From: Micromonospora sp. NBC_00389
Lineage (GTDB): Bacteria; Actinomycetota; Actinomycetes; Mycobacteriales; Micromonosporaceae
Reading direction: 5' to 3'
Assembly: GCF_036059255.1 (NCBI RefSeq)
Contig: NZ_CP107947.1
Coordinates: 7,440,001 to 7,504,000 of the forward strand
Length of the DNA stretch: 64,000 nucleotides
In this document: in pieces, positions 25,853-34,554 of the stretch
Numbering within the stretch: position 1 is the stretch's first letter
Layout: each line of letters opens with the position of its first letter
Notes under the pieces: generated by a model
Seen by the model: the letters and a program-made list of their open reading frames with translations, nothing else
The model's database searches: none
Told to the model about the DNA's origin: nothing
Translations under genes and position numbers: made by a program

Positions 25853-25935
25853 CGGCGCACCACCGTACGCACCGCGCGGCGGACTTTCTCGCCGCTGCCG
25901 GCAGGCCCGCCGTCGTCGCGTCGTACCCCGCTCAT
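25849..25935 (-). CDS. 28-codon upstream ORF coupled to the M48 gene
   Basis: A very short ORF, MSGVRRDDGG..., of 28 residues, strongly basic at its end (RRAVRTVVRR). It has the best ribosome site of the area, GGGAGGAG 7 bases before ATG 25935, while the protease GTG has almost none. Its TGA overlaps the protease GTG as GTGA. It probably acts to load ribosomes for the protease gene; a function for the peptide itself is unknown. Confidence 0.5.
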   Translation of the reverse strand: MSGVRRDDGGPAGSGEKVRRAVRTVVRR

Positions 25936-26007
25936 CCCGCCGCTCCTCCCGCCGTGACCGCCCATCCTATGGTCCGCGAAAAGCCCGCTCCGGGCGCGGT
26001 GTGGCGG

Positions 26008-26226
26008 TCAGGCGACCCGGCGGGAGGCGCGGCGACGAGCAGTGCCGGGACGCGCGGGCGCCGCCAGCACCTCCACGTCGAAGCCGGCCCGGGCGAACAC
26101 CTCGATCGCCTGGACCTCTGCGGCGGCCAGCCCGGCCGCCGGGGACGACTCGTCGAACAGGGCGGCCACCAGGCAGCCGGAACAACCGCCTCCCTGGGTC
26201 GGGCACCCCTCGCAGTCGATGAGCAT
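26008..26226 (-). CDS. Small Cys-rich protein, CxxC-x6-CxxC
   Basis: A 72-residue protein starting MLIDCEGCPTQGGGCSGCLVAALF, with two CxxC pairs suited to a metal site, then a hydrophobic helix with AAEVQAIEVFARAGFDVEVL and a basic tail. ATG 26226 follows AGGAGG. Similar short proteins with this N-terminus occur in other actinomycetes (memory), function unknown. A TAGCGT box at 26305-26300 on this strand is a candidate -10. Confidence 0.75.
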   Translation of the reverse strand: MLIDCEGCPTQGGGCSGCLVAALFDESSPAAGLAAAEVQAIEVFARAGFDVEVLAAPARPGTARRRASRRVA

Positions 26227-26467
26227 CACGCCTCCTGATCGGCTCGCGATGCGCGGCCGGCGCACTGTCGTCGCCACCCGAGCACCGTCGGTCACATCGA
26301 CGCTAGCCACCGGGTATGACAGAAACCCGGACAACCACCTCGACCGGCCGTTTGGGGGCGAGATCGACTCCAGGTCAGCGATATCGGGGTATCCCGACCG
26401 CCGGACACCCCAACATCATCGACCTCGTGTCGATCACGGCCGCCGGCCGATCCGCCGGCGGATGCGG

Positions 26468-27922
26468 TCAGGAGCGGGCGAGCCGCCGCAGTAGCGAGTC
26501 GGCCCCGAGCGGGTAGGCCCCGTGTCGGCGTACGCCGTCGGCGACCTCGCGGTCGGACGAGACCACGACCACCGGACGCCCCGCCGGCTCGGCGCGGACC
26601 AGCCGCCGGATCAGCTCGTCGGCGGTCTCGCCCTTGCGGGAGAAGAGCACCCGTACGCCGCGTGGCGCCGCCGGCAGCCCGTGCATCCGCTCCGCACCGT
26701 CGAAGACCACGGTGACCTCGTCGCCGGTCTGCGCGGCGATCCCACCCAGCCCGGTGATGAGGCGCTTGCGCTGCTGCTCCAGCGACATCTCGCCGAAGCC
26801 GCGCTTGGTGACGTTGTAGCCGTCCACCACCAGGTGTGCCCGGGGCAGGGCGAGCAGTTGGTCCAGTCGGGCCGGGTCGTCGGTGTCCCGGGCGCGGGCG
26901 GACGGACCGGCCGGCGCGGTGCCCGGCTGCTCGGCGAACGCGTCGGCCACGAAGTCGGCGGGGAGTTTGTCCACCGGGTCGAGCGCCAGCTCCCGGCGCA
27001 GCCCGACGGCGGCCTGACCGATGGTCTCCAGCAGCAGCCAGAGCCGGGCGTCGTCGACCGAGCGGGCTTCCTTGGCGCTGGCCCTGGCCACGCCGGCCGC
27101 GGCCTCCGCCTCGGCCAGCCGGGCGCGGGCCCGACGCAGCTCGGCGTCCACGTCGGCGCTCGCCCGCGCGGCCCGGCCACGCTCGGTGGCCAGCACCTCG
27201 GTGGCCTTGCGCTCGCGGGCCTGGGTCTCCCGCAGCGTACGGGCCAACTGGCGGGACTCCTCGCGGAGCTGGCCCAACTCCTCCCGGACCCGGGCCAGCT
27301 CGTCGCGGAGCTTCTCCGCCTCCACCCGAGCCACCGCCCGGTCGTGCTCGGCCCGGGTGGCCCGCTGCTCGGCCTCGCGAACCAACTCGGCGACGACCGC
27401 GCTGTCGGCCTCGGCGCGGACCGCCGCGCCGCTGGCGTCGATCAGCTCGCGCCAGCCACGCGGCCGGGCCAGGTAGGCCAGCGCGGCCACCTCGACCGGG
27501 TCGGCGGCGGCCGGCGCGGTGCCCTCGACCACGGCTGCGCCAAGGTCACCAGCGTCGGCCAGCACCCGGGCGGTGACCCGCTGCCGGAACAGCGGGTCGC
27601 CGGCGAGCTGGGCGGCGATGGCCGGCGCGCCGAGCCGGGCCCGCCGGTTCGGGGCGAACTTGGCCACCCGGCGCAGCGGCACCGGCACCTCGTCGGAGGG
27701 CAGCCCGGGCAGCACCGCGGCGGTCAGCGCCACGATCCGCTGCCGGACCGGCTCGGGCAGGGTCGGCTCCGGCTCGACAACCGACCCGTCGCCCGCCGTC
27801 GTCGGGCCGGATGCGCCGGATGTCTCGCTGACTACGTTGTCGTCCGGGTTGCCCAGGGCCCCGTCGAGCGCGACCGGATCCTCCTGCGGGAGGTGGTCGT
27901 CGGACGGCTCGGTGAGGGGCAT
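26468..27922 (-). CDS. NYN domain RNA-nuclease-like protein
   Basis: A 484-residue protein. Residues ~25-150 are a helical N-domain, ~155-265 a long coiled coil (EAEKLRDELARVREELGQLREES), ~320-484 a NYN/PIN-like domain of YacP type with acidic sites in VVDGYNVTKR (~326), VVFDGAERM (~379) and SSDREVADGV (~448). NYN domains are metal-dependent RNases. ATG 27922 has GGGAG 10 bases upstream. It is divergent from the DEDDh gene; TAGGAT at 27984-27979 is its likely -10. Confidence 0.85.
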   Translation of the reverse strand: MPLTEPSDDHLPQEDPVALDGALGNPDDNVVSETSGASGPTTAGDGSVVEPEPTLPEPVRQRIVALTAAVLPGLPSDEVPVPLRRVAKFAPNRRARLGAPAIAAQLAGDPLFRQRVTARVLADAGDLGAAVVEGTAPAAADPVEVAALAYLARPRGWRELIDASGAAVRAEADSAVVAELVREAEQRATRAEHDRAVARVEAEKLRDELARVREELGQLREESRQLARTLRETQARERKATEVLATERGRAARASADVDAELRRARARLAEAEAAAGVARASAKEARSVDDARLWLLLETIGQAAVGLRRELALDPVDKLPADFVADAFAEQPGTAPAGPSARARDTDDPARLDQLLALPRAHLVVDGYNVTKRGFGEMSLEQQRKRLITGLGGIAAQTGDEVTVVFDGAERMHGLPAAPRGVRVLFSRKGETADELIRRLVRAEPAGRPVVVVSSDREVADGVRRHGAYPLGADSLLRRLARS

Positions 27923-28037
27923 GTAACAAGTCTCCCACCGCGACCGGGCCCACCGCCCGGTGAGTGAGCCGAACTCTCATCCTAGCCCCCGTGGTGACTC
28001 AAGGGACCGTTGTGACGGGAGTGTCGGACCGGGGCGC

Positions 28038-28043
28038 TAGCGT
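28038..28043 (+). promoter_or_regulatory. -10 box, leaderless start of DEDDh gene
   Basis: TAGCGT ends 7 bases before ATG 28051; it decides the start among several in-frame GTG codons further up. Confidence 0.55.
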
Positions 28044-28050
28044 GCCGCCG

Positions 28051-29805
28051 ATGGCACAGTCGGAGTACGTCCAGGAGTCACTGGCCGGTCTCGACCCGGC
28101 GATGGGCGGGGTGGACCCGGCGCTGCCGCTCTACGCGACCACCTTCGTGGTGGTCGACCTGGAGACCACCGGCGGCGCACCGGACGGCGGCGGCATCACC
28201 GAGATCGGCGCGGTCAAGGTGCGCGGCGGCGAGCAGCTCGGCGTGCTGGCCACCCTCGTCAACCCGGGGCAGCCGATCCCGCCGTTCATCACCGTGCTGA
28301 CCGGGATCACCCAGGCCATGCTCGTGCCGGCGCCGCCGATCGAGCAGGTGCTGCCGAGCTTCCTGGAGTTCATCGCCGACGCGGTGCTGGTGGCCCACAA
28401 CGCCCCCTACGACGTGGGCTTCCTCAAGGCCGCCTGCGCCAAGCACGGCTACCGGTGGCCCAACCCGCGGGTGCTGGACACCGCGGCGCTGGCCCGCCGG
28501 GTGCTGACCCGCGATGAGGTGCCCAACCGCAAGCTGGGCACCCTGGCCGCCTACTTCCGCACCGCCACCCAGCCCACCCACCGGGCGCTGGACGACGCGA
28601 AGGCCACCGTCGACGTGCTGCACGGGCTGATCGGCCGGCTCGGCGGGCACCGGGTGGACACCGTCGGCGACGCCATCGAGTTCGCCCGGGCGGTCACCCC
28701 GACCCAGCGCCGCAAGCGGCACCTGGCCGAAGGGCTGCCCAAGGTCCCCGGGGTCTACATCTTCCGGGCCGCCGACGACCGGCCGCTCTACGTCGGCACC
28801 TCCGGCGACATCGCCACCCGGGTGCGCAGCTACTTCACCGCCGGGGAGAAGCGGGCCCGGATCTCCGAGATGCTGGCGGCGGCCGAGCGGGTCGAGGCGG
28901 TCGAGTGCGCGCACTCGCTCGAGGCCGAGGTCCGCGAGCTGCGGCTGATCGCCGCGCACGCCCCGCCGTACAACCGGCGGTCGAAATACCCGGAGCGGAT
29001 GGTCTGGCTCAAGCTGACCGACGGCCCGTACCCCCGATTGTCGGTGGTCCGTGGCCTCTCCCCCACCGACACCGCCTACCTCGGGCCGTTCACCTCCCGA
29101 CGGGCTGCGGAGCTGGCCGCCGCGGGCTTCCACGACGCCGTTCCGCTGCGCCAGTGCACGCACCGGCTCTCGCTGCGGACCGTCACGCCGGCCTGCGCGC
29201 TGGCCGAGCTGGGTCGCTGCCCGGCACCCTGCGAGCACAAGATCACCCCCGAGGAGTACGACGACCGCGCCGCCGCGCCGTTCCGCACCGCCACCGCCAG
29301 CGACCCGCAGCCGGTGGTGGACGCGCTGCTGGCCCGGATCGACGTGCTCTCCCGCGACCAGCGCTACGAGGAGGCCGCGGTGGTGCGGTCCCGGCTGGCC
29401 GCGGTCCTGCGCGCCACCGTGCGGATGCAGCGGCTGGCCGCGCTGACCGGGATCGTCGAGCTGGCCGCGGCCCGGCCGGCCGCCCGTGGCGGCTGGGAGC
29501 TGGCCCTGGTCCGGCACGGCCGGCTGGCCGGCGCGGGGGTGTCCCCGCCGAGCGTCCACCCGCGACCCACGCTGAACGCCATCCGGGCGACCGCCGAGAC
29601 GGTGCCGGGCGGGCACGGACCGGTGCCGGCGGCCACCGCCGAGGAGTCCGAGCGCATCCTGTCCTGGTTGGAACGACCGGAGACCCGGCTGGTGGAAATG
29701 TCCTCCGGTTGGTCCTCGCCGGTTGGTGGTGCGGGCCGGTTCCGCGACCTCCTGGCGAAGGCCGAAAACGGAGGGTCCCACCAACTCTCGACCGAACGCT
29801 CATGA
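28051..29805 (+). CDS. DEDDh exonuclease fused to UvrC-like GIY-YIG domain
   Basis: A 584-residue DNA-repair-type protein. Residues ~30-195 are a 3'-5' exonuclease of the DnaQ class with all five sites (VVDLETTG Asp36/Glu38, AHNAPYDV, HRALDDAKAT). Residues ~232-310 are a GIY-YIG nuclease (PGVYIFRAADDRPLYVGTS), followed by a UvrC-like Cys cluster region and a UVR segment RYEEAAVVRSRLAAV at ~438. UvrC's C-terminal nuclease and HhH domains are missing. M. tuberculosis Rv2191 has the same build and lies in the same neighbourhood. Start ATG 28051 fits a leaderless transcript. Confidence 0.9.
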   Translation: MAQSEYVQESLAGLDPAMGGVDPALPLYATTFVVVDLETTGGAPDGGGITEIGAVKVRGGEQLGVLATLVNPGQPIPPFITVLTGITQAMLVPAPPIEQVLPSFLEFIADAVLVAHNAPYDVGFLKAACAKHGYRWPNPRVLDTAALARRVLTRDEVPNRKLGTLAAYFRTATQPTHRALDDAKATVDVLHGLIGRLGGHRVDTVGDAIEFARAVTPTQRRKRHLAEGLPKVPGVYIFRAADDRPLYVGTSGDIATRVRSYFTAGEKRARISEMLAAAERVEAVECAHSLEAEVRELRLIAAHAPPYNRRSKYPERMVWLKLTDGPYPRLSVVRGLSPTDTAYLGPFTSRRAAELAAAGFHDAVPLRQCTHRLSLRTVTPACALAELGRCPAPCEHKITPEEYDDRAAAPFRTATASDPQPVVDALLARIDVLSRDQRYEEAAVVRSRLAAVLRATVRMQRLAALTGIVELAAARPAARGGWELALVRHGRLAGAGVSPPSVHPRPTLNAIRATAETVPGGHGPVPAATAEESERILSWLERPETRLVEMSSGWSSPVGGAGRFRDLLAKAENGGSHQLSTERS

Positions 29806-29934
29806 CCAAGTGACCGATCGGACTACGTCGGCTCCCTTAGGCTGTTGGAGAAGTGCAGTCCTGCCCGATTCGTGGGCCTGCTCCCGACCGCCGGGTTTCG
29901 GCGGCCGCGGAGCCGGGGTGAGGAGGTGTCCCTC

Positions 29935-31728
29935 GTGGACGTCGACGCCGGACACGGCGCCGCCCTGGGGGGCGCCCTGCCGACCCAGTCGGGTGAGCTG
30001 CCGCTGGCCCGCCGGCTGCGGTCGCTGCTCACCTGGCCGACCGCCGACTCCGACCCGGTCACGCAGCTTGTCCGGACCCATCGGGGCATCCACGCCGGCA
30101 CCGATCCCGCGGTGCTGCGCCGGGCGTACACCATCGCGGAAAACATGCACCGCGGGCAGTTCCGCAAGAGCGGTGAGCCCTACATCACCCACCCCCTCGC
30201 GGTGGCGCAGATCTGCGCCGAGCTGGGGATGGACACCATCACCCTGGTGGCGGCGCTGCTGCACGACACGGTGGAGGACACCCGCTACACGCTCCAGGCG
30301 CTCTCCGAGGACTTCGGTGGCGAGGTGGCCCACCTGGTCGACGGGGTGACCAAGTTCGACAAGGCGTTCTACGGCAAGGCCGCCGAGGCGGAGACGATCC
30401 GCAAGATGATCGTGGCGGCTGCCAAGGACGTCCGGGTGCTGATCATCAAGCTGGCCGACCGGCTGCACAACATGCGCACCCTCGGTGTGCGCTCCGCGGC
30501 GTCGCGGGAACGGATCGCCCGCAAGACCCAGGAGGTGCTGGTCCCGCTCTGCGACCGGCTGGGCATCCAGACCCTCAAGCGCGAGCTGGACGACGTGGTG
30601 CTGCTGCACCTGGAGCCCGACGAGCACGCCCGGCTGGCCCGGCACGTGCACGATCGGCCGGGTTGGGACGCGTACCTCGAGTCGGTGGTCACCCGTGCCC
30701 GGGTGGCGTTGCGTCGCAGCCGGGTCGACGCCGAGGTGAGCCCCCGGCCCCGGCATCTCTACTCGATCTGGAAGGACACCATCGCCGGCGGCCACGCCGC
30801 GCCGTACGACCTGCCGCGCATCTCGGTGGTGGTCGACGGCCCGGCCACCGACTGTTACGCCGCGCTCGGCGCCATCCACGGCACCTGGCGACCGGTCCCC
30901 GGCCGATTCAAGGACTTCATCGCCTCGCCGAAGAACAACCTCTACCGCTCGCTGCACACCAGCGTCTGCGGCCCGCAGGACCGCACGGTGGAGGTGCTGA
31001 TCCGCACCGAGGAGATGCACCGCTCGGCCGAGTACGGCATCGCCGCCGACTTCCGCTTTCCACGCACGAGCAGCGGCAGCGCGGCGGCCCGCGCCGAGCA
31101 GCTGGACTGGCTGCGGCGGGTGCTCGACTGGGAGCCGGACGCCGCCGACCCGGCGCAGTTCCTCGAGTCGCTGCGCTGCGACCTCGCCGAGGGGCAGATC
31201 CAGGTCTTCTCTGACGGGCGGCAGGTCGTACTGCCGGCCGGTGCCACGCCCGTCGACCTCGCCTACGAGCTGGGCAGCCAGCGGGGCGACCACTGCCTCG
31301 CCGCCCGGATCAACGGCCGGCTCGCGCCGCTGAGCTCCGAGCTGGACGAGGGCGACGTGGTCGAGATCTTCACCGAGAACGACGGGGACAACGGCTTCGA
31401 GGCCGGGGTGGCGCCGCGCGGCCCACGCCGGGAGTGGCTCGACTTCGTCAAGTCGCCGCACGCGCAGATGCAGATCAACCGGTGGTTCGCGGAGCACACC
31501 GAGCCGGGCATCACGATCAGCGACAAGGTCCGCCTCGGCCGGGCCACCATCGGGCTCGCCCTGCGCCAGCACAACCGTGGCCTCGCCAGTGACCTGCCGC
31601 TGCTGCGCCTCTCCGAGGAGCTGGGCTACCCCGACCTGGAGACCCTGCTGGTCGCGGTCTTCGACCGGGTGATCGAACCGGACACCGTGGTCCGCCAGCT
31701 CATCGACCTGGTCGACCATCGGCAGTGA
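29935..31728 (+). CDS. RelA/SpoT homologue without ACT domain
   Basis: A 597-residue (p)ppGpp enzyme. The HD hydrolase domain (~45-200) keeps HPLAVAQ and HDTVEDT (~109); the synthetase domain (~235-355) has RPRHLYSIWKD, GRFKDFIASPK with the RxKD form typical of bifunctional enzymes, and EVLIRTEEMHRSAEYGIAA; a TGS domain follows (~422-482). The protein then ends after ~115 more residues, so the zinc-finger/ACT sensing part of full-length Rel (~780 residues) is absent. It is probably the second Rsh of this organism, like RshA of Streptomyces. GTG 29935 has AGGAGG 8 bases upstream. Confidence 0.92.
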   Translation: MDVDAGHGAALGGALPTQSGELPLARRLRSLLTWPTADSDPVTQLVRTHRGIHAGTDPAVLRRAYTIAENMHRGQFRKSGEPYITHPLAVAQICAELGMDTITLVAALLHDTVEDTRYTLQALSEDFGGEVAHLVDGVTKFDKAFYGKAAEAETIRKMIVAAAKDVRVLIIKLADRLHNMRTLGVRSAASRERIARKTQEVLVPLCDRLGIQTLKRELDDVVLLHLEPDEHARLARHVHDRPGWDAYLESVVTRARVALRRSRVDAEVSPRPRHLYSIWKDTIAGGHAAPYDLPRISVVVDGPATDCYAALGAIHGTWRPVPGRFKDFIASPKNNLYRSLHTSVCGPQDRTVEVLIRTEEMHRSAEYGIAADFRFPRTSSGSAAARAEQLDWLRRVLDWEPDAADPAQFLESLRCDLAEGQIQVFSDGRQVVLPAGATPVDLAYELGSQRGDHCLAARINGRLAPLSSELDEGDVVEIFTENDGDNGFEAGVAPRGPRREWLDFVKSPHAQMQINRWFAEHTEPGITISDKVRLGRATIGLALRQHNRGLASDLPLLRLSEELGYPDLETLLVAVFDRVIEPDTVVRQLIDLVDHRQ

Positions 31729-31769
31729 CCCGCCGGGCCCCAGCGCGTCCGAACGACATTCGTGACCAC

Positions 31770-31775
31770 TAGCCT
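31770..31775 (+). promoter_or_regulatory. -10 box, leaderless start of Nudix gene
   Basis: TAGCCT ends 6 bases before ATG 31782. Confidence 0.55.
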
Positions 31776-31781
31776 GGAGTC

Positions 31782-32324
31782 ATGATCCCCCGCTCCCGCG
31801 CCACCGGTCGGGCCATCTTCTACCAGGCTTTCTACCGGCTGCCCCTGCCGGTGCGCCGCCGCCTGGTCCGGCTGGCCGTGCCCAAGTACATCGTCGGCGC
31901 GGTCACCCTGGTCCGCGACGCCGAGGCGACGGGTGCGGGGCGGTTGCTGCTGCTGCGCCAGCCGCCCGGCAAGGGGTGGTCGTTGCCCGCCGGCCTGCTG
32001 GATCGGGGCGAGGCCCCGGTGGTGGGCGCGGCCCGCGAGCTGTTCGAGGAGAGCGGCATCCGGCTCCCACCGTCCCGGCTGCGCCCCGCGGTGCCGAACG
32101 CGGTCGTGCACGCCAAGGGCTGGGTGGACGTGGTCTTCGAGACGGAGGTGCCGGCCTCCGACACCGAGCTGGTGGTCGACGGCGGTGAGGTCTTCGAGGC
32201 CGCCTGGCACCCGCTCGACGATCTGCCCAAGCTGACCTGGCCGACGGCCCGGCTGCTCGCCTACTACGACATCGGGCCGCTGGCCGGGCAGTTCCCGCCA
32301 CCGGTACCCGACACGATGCCGTGA
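31782..32324 (+). CDS. Nudix hydrolase
   Basis: A 180-residue pyrophosphohydrolase acting on some nucleoside-diphosphate derivative. The Nudix box is complete: GLLDRGE, seven residues, RELFEESGI at ~73-95. The N-terminus has a basic, hydrophobic stretch (YQAFYRLPLPVRRRLVRLAVPKYIVG). Its stop overlaps the start of the nucleotidyltransferase gene by 4 bases, so the two form a coupled pair, perhaps acting on sugar nucleotides. Confidence 0.88.
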   Translation: MIPRSRATGRAIFYQAFYRLPLPVRRRLVRLAVPKYIVGAVTLVRDAEATGAGRLLLLRQPPGKGWSLPAGLLDRGEAPVVGAARELFEESGIRLPPSRLRPAVPNAVVHAKGWVDVVFETEVPASDTELVVDGGEVFEAAWHPLDDLPKLTWPTARLLAYYDIGPLAGQFPPPVPDTMP

Positions 32325-33220
32325 CCGCAGCGGCCGGCGTGCCGGCGACCGACGGCCGGCCGGGCGACCGGCGGGCGGAGGTGTGCGCCGTGGTGCTGGC
32401 CGCGGGCGAGGGCACCCGGCTGCGACCGCTCACCGAACGGGTGCCCAAGGCGCTCTGCCCGGTGGGCAACGTGCCGCTGCTGGACCGGGCGCTGGCCCGG
32501 CTGGCCGGGCTCGGCCTGACCGGTCCCGGACGGGTCGCGGTGAACGCCTGCTACCTCGCCGACCAGGTGGTCGCGCACGTCGGCGACCGTGCTCACCTGT
32601 CGGTGGAGCCCGGCGACCCACTCGGCACGGCGGGCGGGGTGGCCAACCTGCGGGACTGGATCGACGGCCGGCCGGTGCTGGTCGGCAACGCCGACGCGTA
32701 CCTCGCCGACCCGGCCGCTCCCCCGGGCACGGACGTGGCCGCCCTGCTCGACGGCTGGGACGAGCACCGGGTACGCCTGCTCGGTCAGCCCGCCGCGAAC
32801 CCGGCGGCGCCGGGCACCTTCGCCGGGCACTGCTTCACCGGCTTCTCGCTGCTGCCCTGGCGGCTTGTCCGCGACCTGCCGGTGGTCTTCTCCGACCTCG
32901 TACGCGCGGTCTGGCGGCCGGCCGAGGCGGCCGGCGCGCTGGAGGTGGTGCCCTACCCGGGCACCTTCTACGACACCGGCACCCCCGCCGACTACCTCGC
33001 CGCCAACCTGCACGCGGCGGCGGGCGGCACCCTGGTCGACCCGTCGGCCACAGTGACCGGCCGTTGCGTGGAGTCGGTGGTCGGCGCCGGTGCACGGGTG
33101 CACGGCGACGTACGGCGCACGGTGGTCTGGCCGGGCGCGACGGTACGCGCCGACGAACGACTACGCGACGCGATCCGGGCCGGGGACGGCTGCACCGTGC
33201 CGGCCGGCGCGCAGGGCTGA
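32321..33220 (+). CDS. Sugar-1-phosphate nucleotidyltransferase
   Basis: A 299-residue enzyme of the NDP-sugar pyrophosphorylase family, related to mannose-1-phosphate guanylyltransferase. The nucleotide-binding signature VVLAAGEGTRLRPLTERVPKAL is at ~25-46, the metal Asp in VGNADAYL (~124), and a left-handed beta-helix-like C-terminal tail (SATVTGRCVESVVGAGARVHG) as in GlmU/GDP-mannose enzymes. GTG 32321 lies in a GTGA overlap with the Nudix stop. Which sugar it uses is not clear; GDP-mannose supply for PimB would fit the area (inference). Confidence 0.87.
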   Translation: MTAAAGVPATDGRPGDRRAEVCAVVLAAGEGTRLRPLTERVPKALCPVGNVPLLDRALARLAGLGLTGPGRVAVNACYLADQVVAHVGDRAHLSVEPGDPLGTAGGVANLRDWIDGRPVLVGNADAYLADPAAPPGTDVAALLDGWDEHRVRLLGQPAANPAAPGTFAGHCFTGFSLLPWRLVRDLPVVFSDLVRAVWRPAEAAGALEVVPYPGTFYDTGTPADYLAANLHAAAGGTLVDPSATVTGRCVESVVGAGARVHGDVRRTVVWPGATVRADERLRDAIRAGDGCTVPAGAQG

Positions 33221-33260
33221 GCCCCGACGGCTCCCGCCTCCAGGCCCGGGCGGAAACATC

Positions 33261-33266
33261 TAGCAT
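33261..33266 (+). promoter_or_regulatory. Possible -10 box of Lrp-type gene
   Basis: TAGCAT lies 33 bases before GTG 33300, leaving a short leader that carries a GGAGA site. Confidence 0.4.
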
Positions 33267-33299
33267 GGGCGACGACGCCGACGAACGGAGAAATGCCCC

Positions 33300-33587
33300 G
33301 TGATCACCGCGATCGTGCTGATCGACTGCGCCACCGACGCGATCCCCGAGGTGGCGGAGAACCTGGCCAACCTCCCCGGCGTCAGCGAGGTCTACTCGGT
33401 GGCCGGGCACGTCGACCTCATCGCCATCGTCCGGGTCCGCGAGTTCGACCAGATCGCCCAGGTCATCGCGGGCAGCATCTCCAAGGTGCCGGGCGTGCTC
33501 AACACCGAGTCGCACATCGCGTTCCGGGCGTACTCCCAGCATGACCTGGAGGAGGCGTTCGCGATCGGCCTGGCCAGCGCCGACTGA
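33300..33587 (+). CDS. Stand-alone Lrp/AsnC ligand-binding (RAM) protein
   Basis: A 95-residue protein made only of the ligand-binding, dimerisation domain of Lrp/AsnC regulators (VLIDCATDAIPEVAENLANLPGVSEVYSV then VDLIAIVRV), with no helix-turn-helix. Such proteins bind amino acids and may modulate full-length partners. GTG 33300 follows GGAGA by 9 bases. Homologues sit beside the trpD/cytochrome genes in other actinomycetes (memory). Confidence 0.88.
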   Translation: MITAIVLIDCATDAIPEVAENLANLPGVSEVYSVAGHVDLIAIVRVREFDQIAQVIAGSISKVPGVLNTESHIAFRAYSQHDLEEAFAIGLASAD

Positions 33588-33634
33588 CCCCGCCGGCCAC
33601 GCCGACCGCCGGGTCGGCCGCGCCGGACGCACGG

Positions 33635-33665
33635 CGGCCGGTCCACCCCGCGGGTGGACCGGCCG
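33635..33665. terminator. Bidirectional hairpin terminator
   Basis: Perfect 14-bp arms (33635-33648, 33652-33665) with a 3-base loop between the convergent Lrp-type and DUF4142 genes. Confidence 0.85.
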
Positions 33666-33680
33666 TCTGCTGCCGTTACG

Positions 33681-34361
33681 TCAGCTCTCGCTCGGAGCCG
33701 GCGTCTCGGTGGTGCCACCGCCCGGAGCCGGCGACTCGGTCGTGCCGCCCGGAGCCGGGGACTCAGTGGTGCCGCCCGGAGCCGGCGTCGAGGTGCCGCC
33801 CGGGCTGGGAGTACCGCTGGCGCTGGTTTGCGGGACCGGAATGCCCAGCTGGTTGGCGAGCTGGACCAACTCGTCGTAGTGCGTCTGCAGGATCGGCAGG
33901 GCGGTCTGGGCCAACTGGACCACCGACTGCTCGGAGCCCTGCGAAATCTCCGTCTGGGTGGCCTGGATGGCCTGGACGTGACCGGCCAGCTCACTGGTCA
34001 CCCAGAGCCGGTCGAACTCCGCGCCGCTGGCGTTGTTCAGCTGGTCGATGACGGCCTGCTGATCGGCGCTGGGCTCGTTCGGCAGTTCCACCCCGAGCTG
34101 GGACGCGGTCTGCTGCACCGTCTGGTCCAGCTGGGTGTGGTCGGTCTTCAACATCGCGCCCAGGTCCTTGACCCCCTGGTCCTGGCCCTTCTGCTGGGCC
34201 AGGTCACCGGCGGTGATTTCGAACAGGTTGACCTGGTGCACCGCCTGCAGATACTGGGTGTCCTGCGTCGACGGCTGTGCCGCGGCCTGCGCGGCCGCTG
34301 CCGGCGCTACGCCGACCAGTACCAGCGCGGCCAACAGGCCGAGGCGTTTGATACCCAACAT
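33681..34361 (-). CDS. Secreted DUF4142 protein
   Basis: A 226-residue exported protein. A Sec signal peptide (KRLGLLAALVLVGVAPAAAAQA) is followed by a helical DUF4142 domain (~30-170) of ferritin-like type with HTQLDQTVQQTASQLG and HYDELVQLANQLG, then a low-complexity tail of repeated GGTTESPAP blocks. Role unknown; perhaps an envelope protein. ATG 34361 follows AGGGGGGAAG; the frame upstream to 34406 precedes the signal peptide and is rejected. Confidence 0.87.
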   Translation of the reverse strand: MLGIKRLGLLAALVLVGVAPAAAAQAAAQPSTQDTQYLQAVHQVNLFEITAGDLAQQKGQDQGVKDLGAMLKTDHTQLDQTVQQTASQLGVELPNEPSADQQAVIDQLNNASGAEFDRLWVTSELAGHVQAIQATQTEISQGSEQSVVQLAQTALPILQTHYDELVQLANQLGIPVPQTSASGTPSPGGTSTPAPGGTTESPAPGGTTESPAPGGGTTETPAPSES

Positions 34362-34501
34362 GCTTCCCCCCCTTGAGACGTTGGACCGCACGGATACCCG
34401 GCTCACCGGGGTTATTCCTGCGATCGCCCGTCGCGCGGGGTCGACCGGTCCCGCCGTGGCCGTCCGACTCCTGACCGGATGGGTGGTGGACGCCGATACG
34501 G

Positions 34502-34535
34502 CGTGGCGCCCGCCGGAATTCCGGCGGGCGCCACG
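34502..34535 (-). terminator. Terminator of the qcr operon
   Basis: A 34-base perfect palindrome (34502-34518 against 34519-34535) with GAATTC at its centre lies 20 bases after the qcrB stop. Confidence 0.85.
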
Positions 34536-34554
34536 TAACGCTGCGGTCGGGGGG

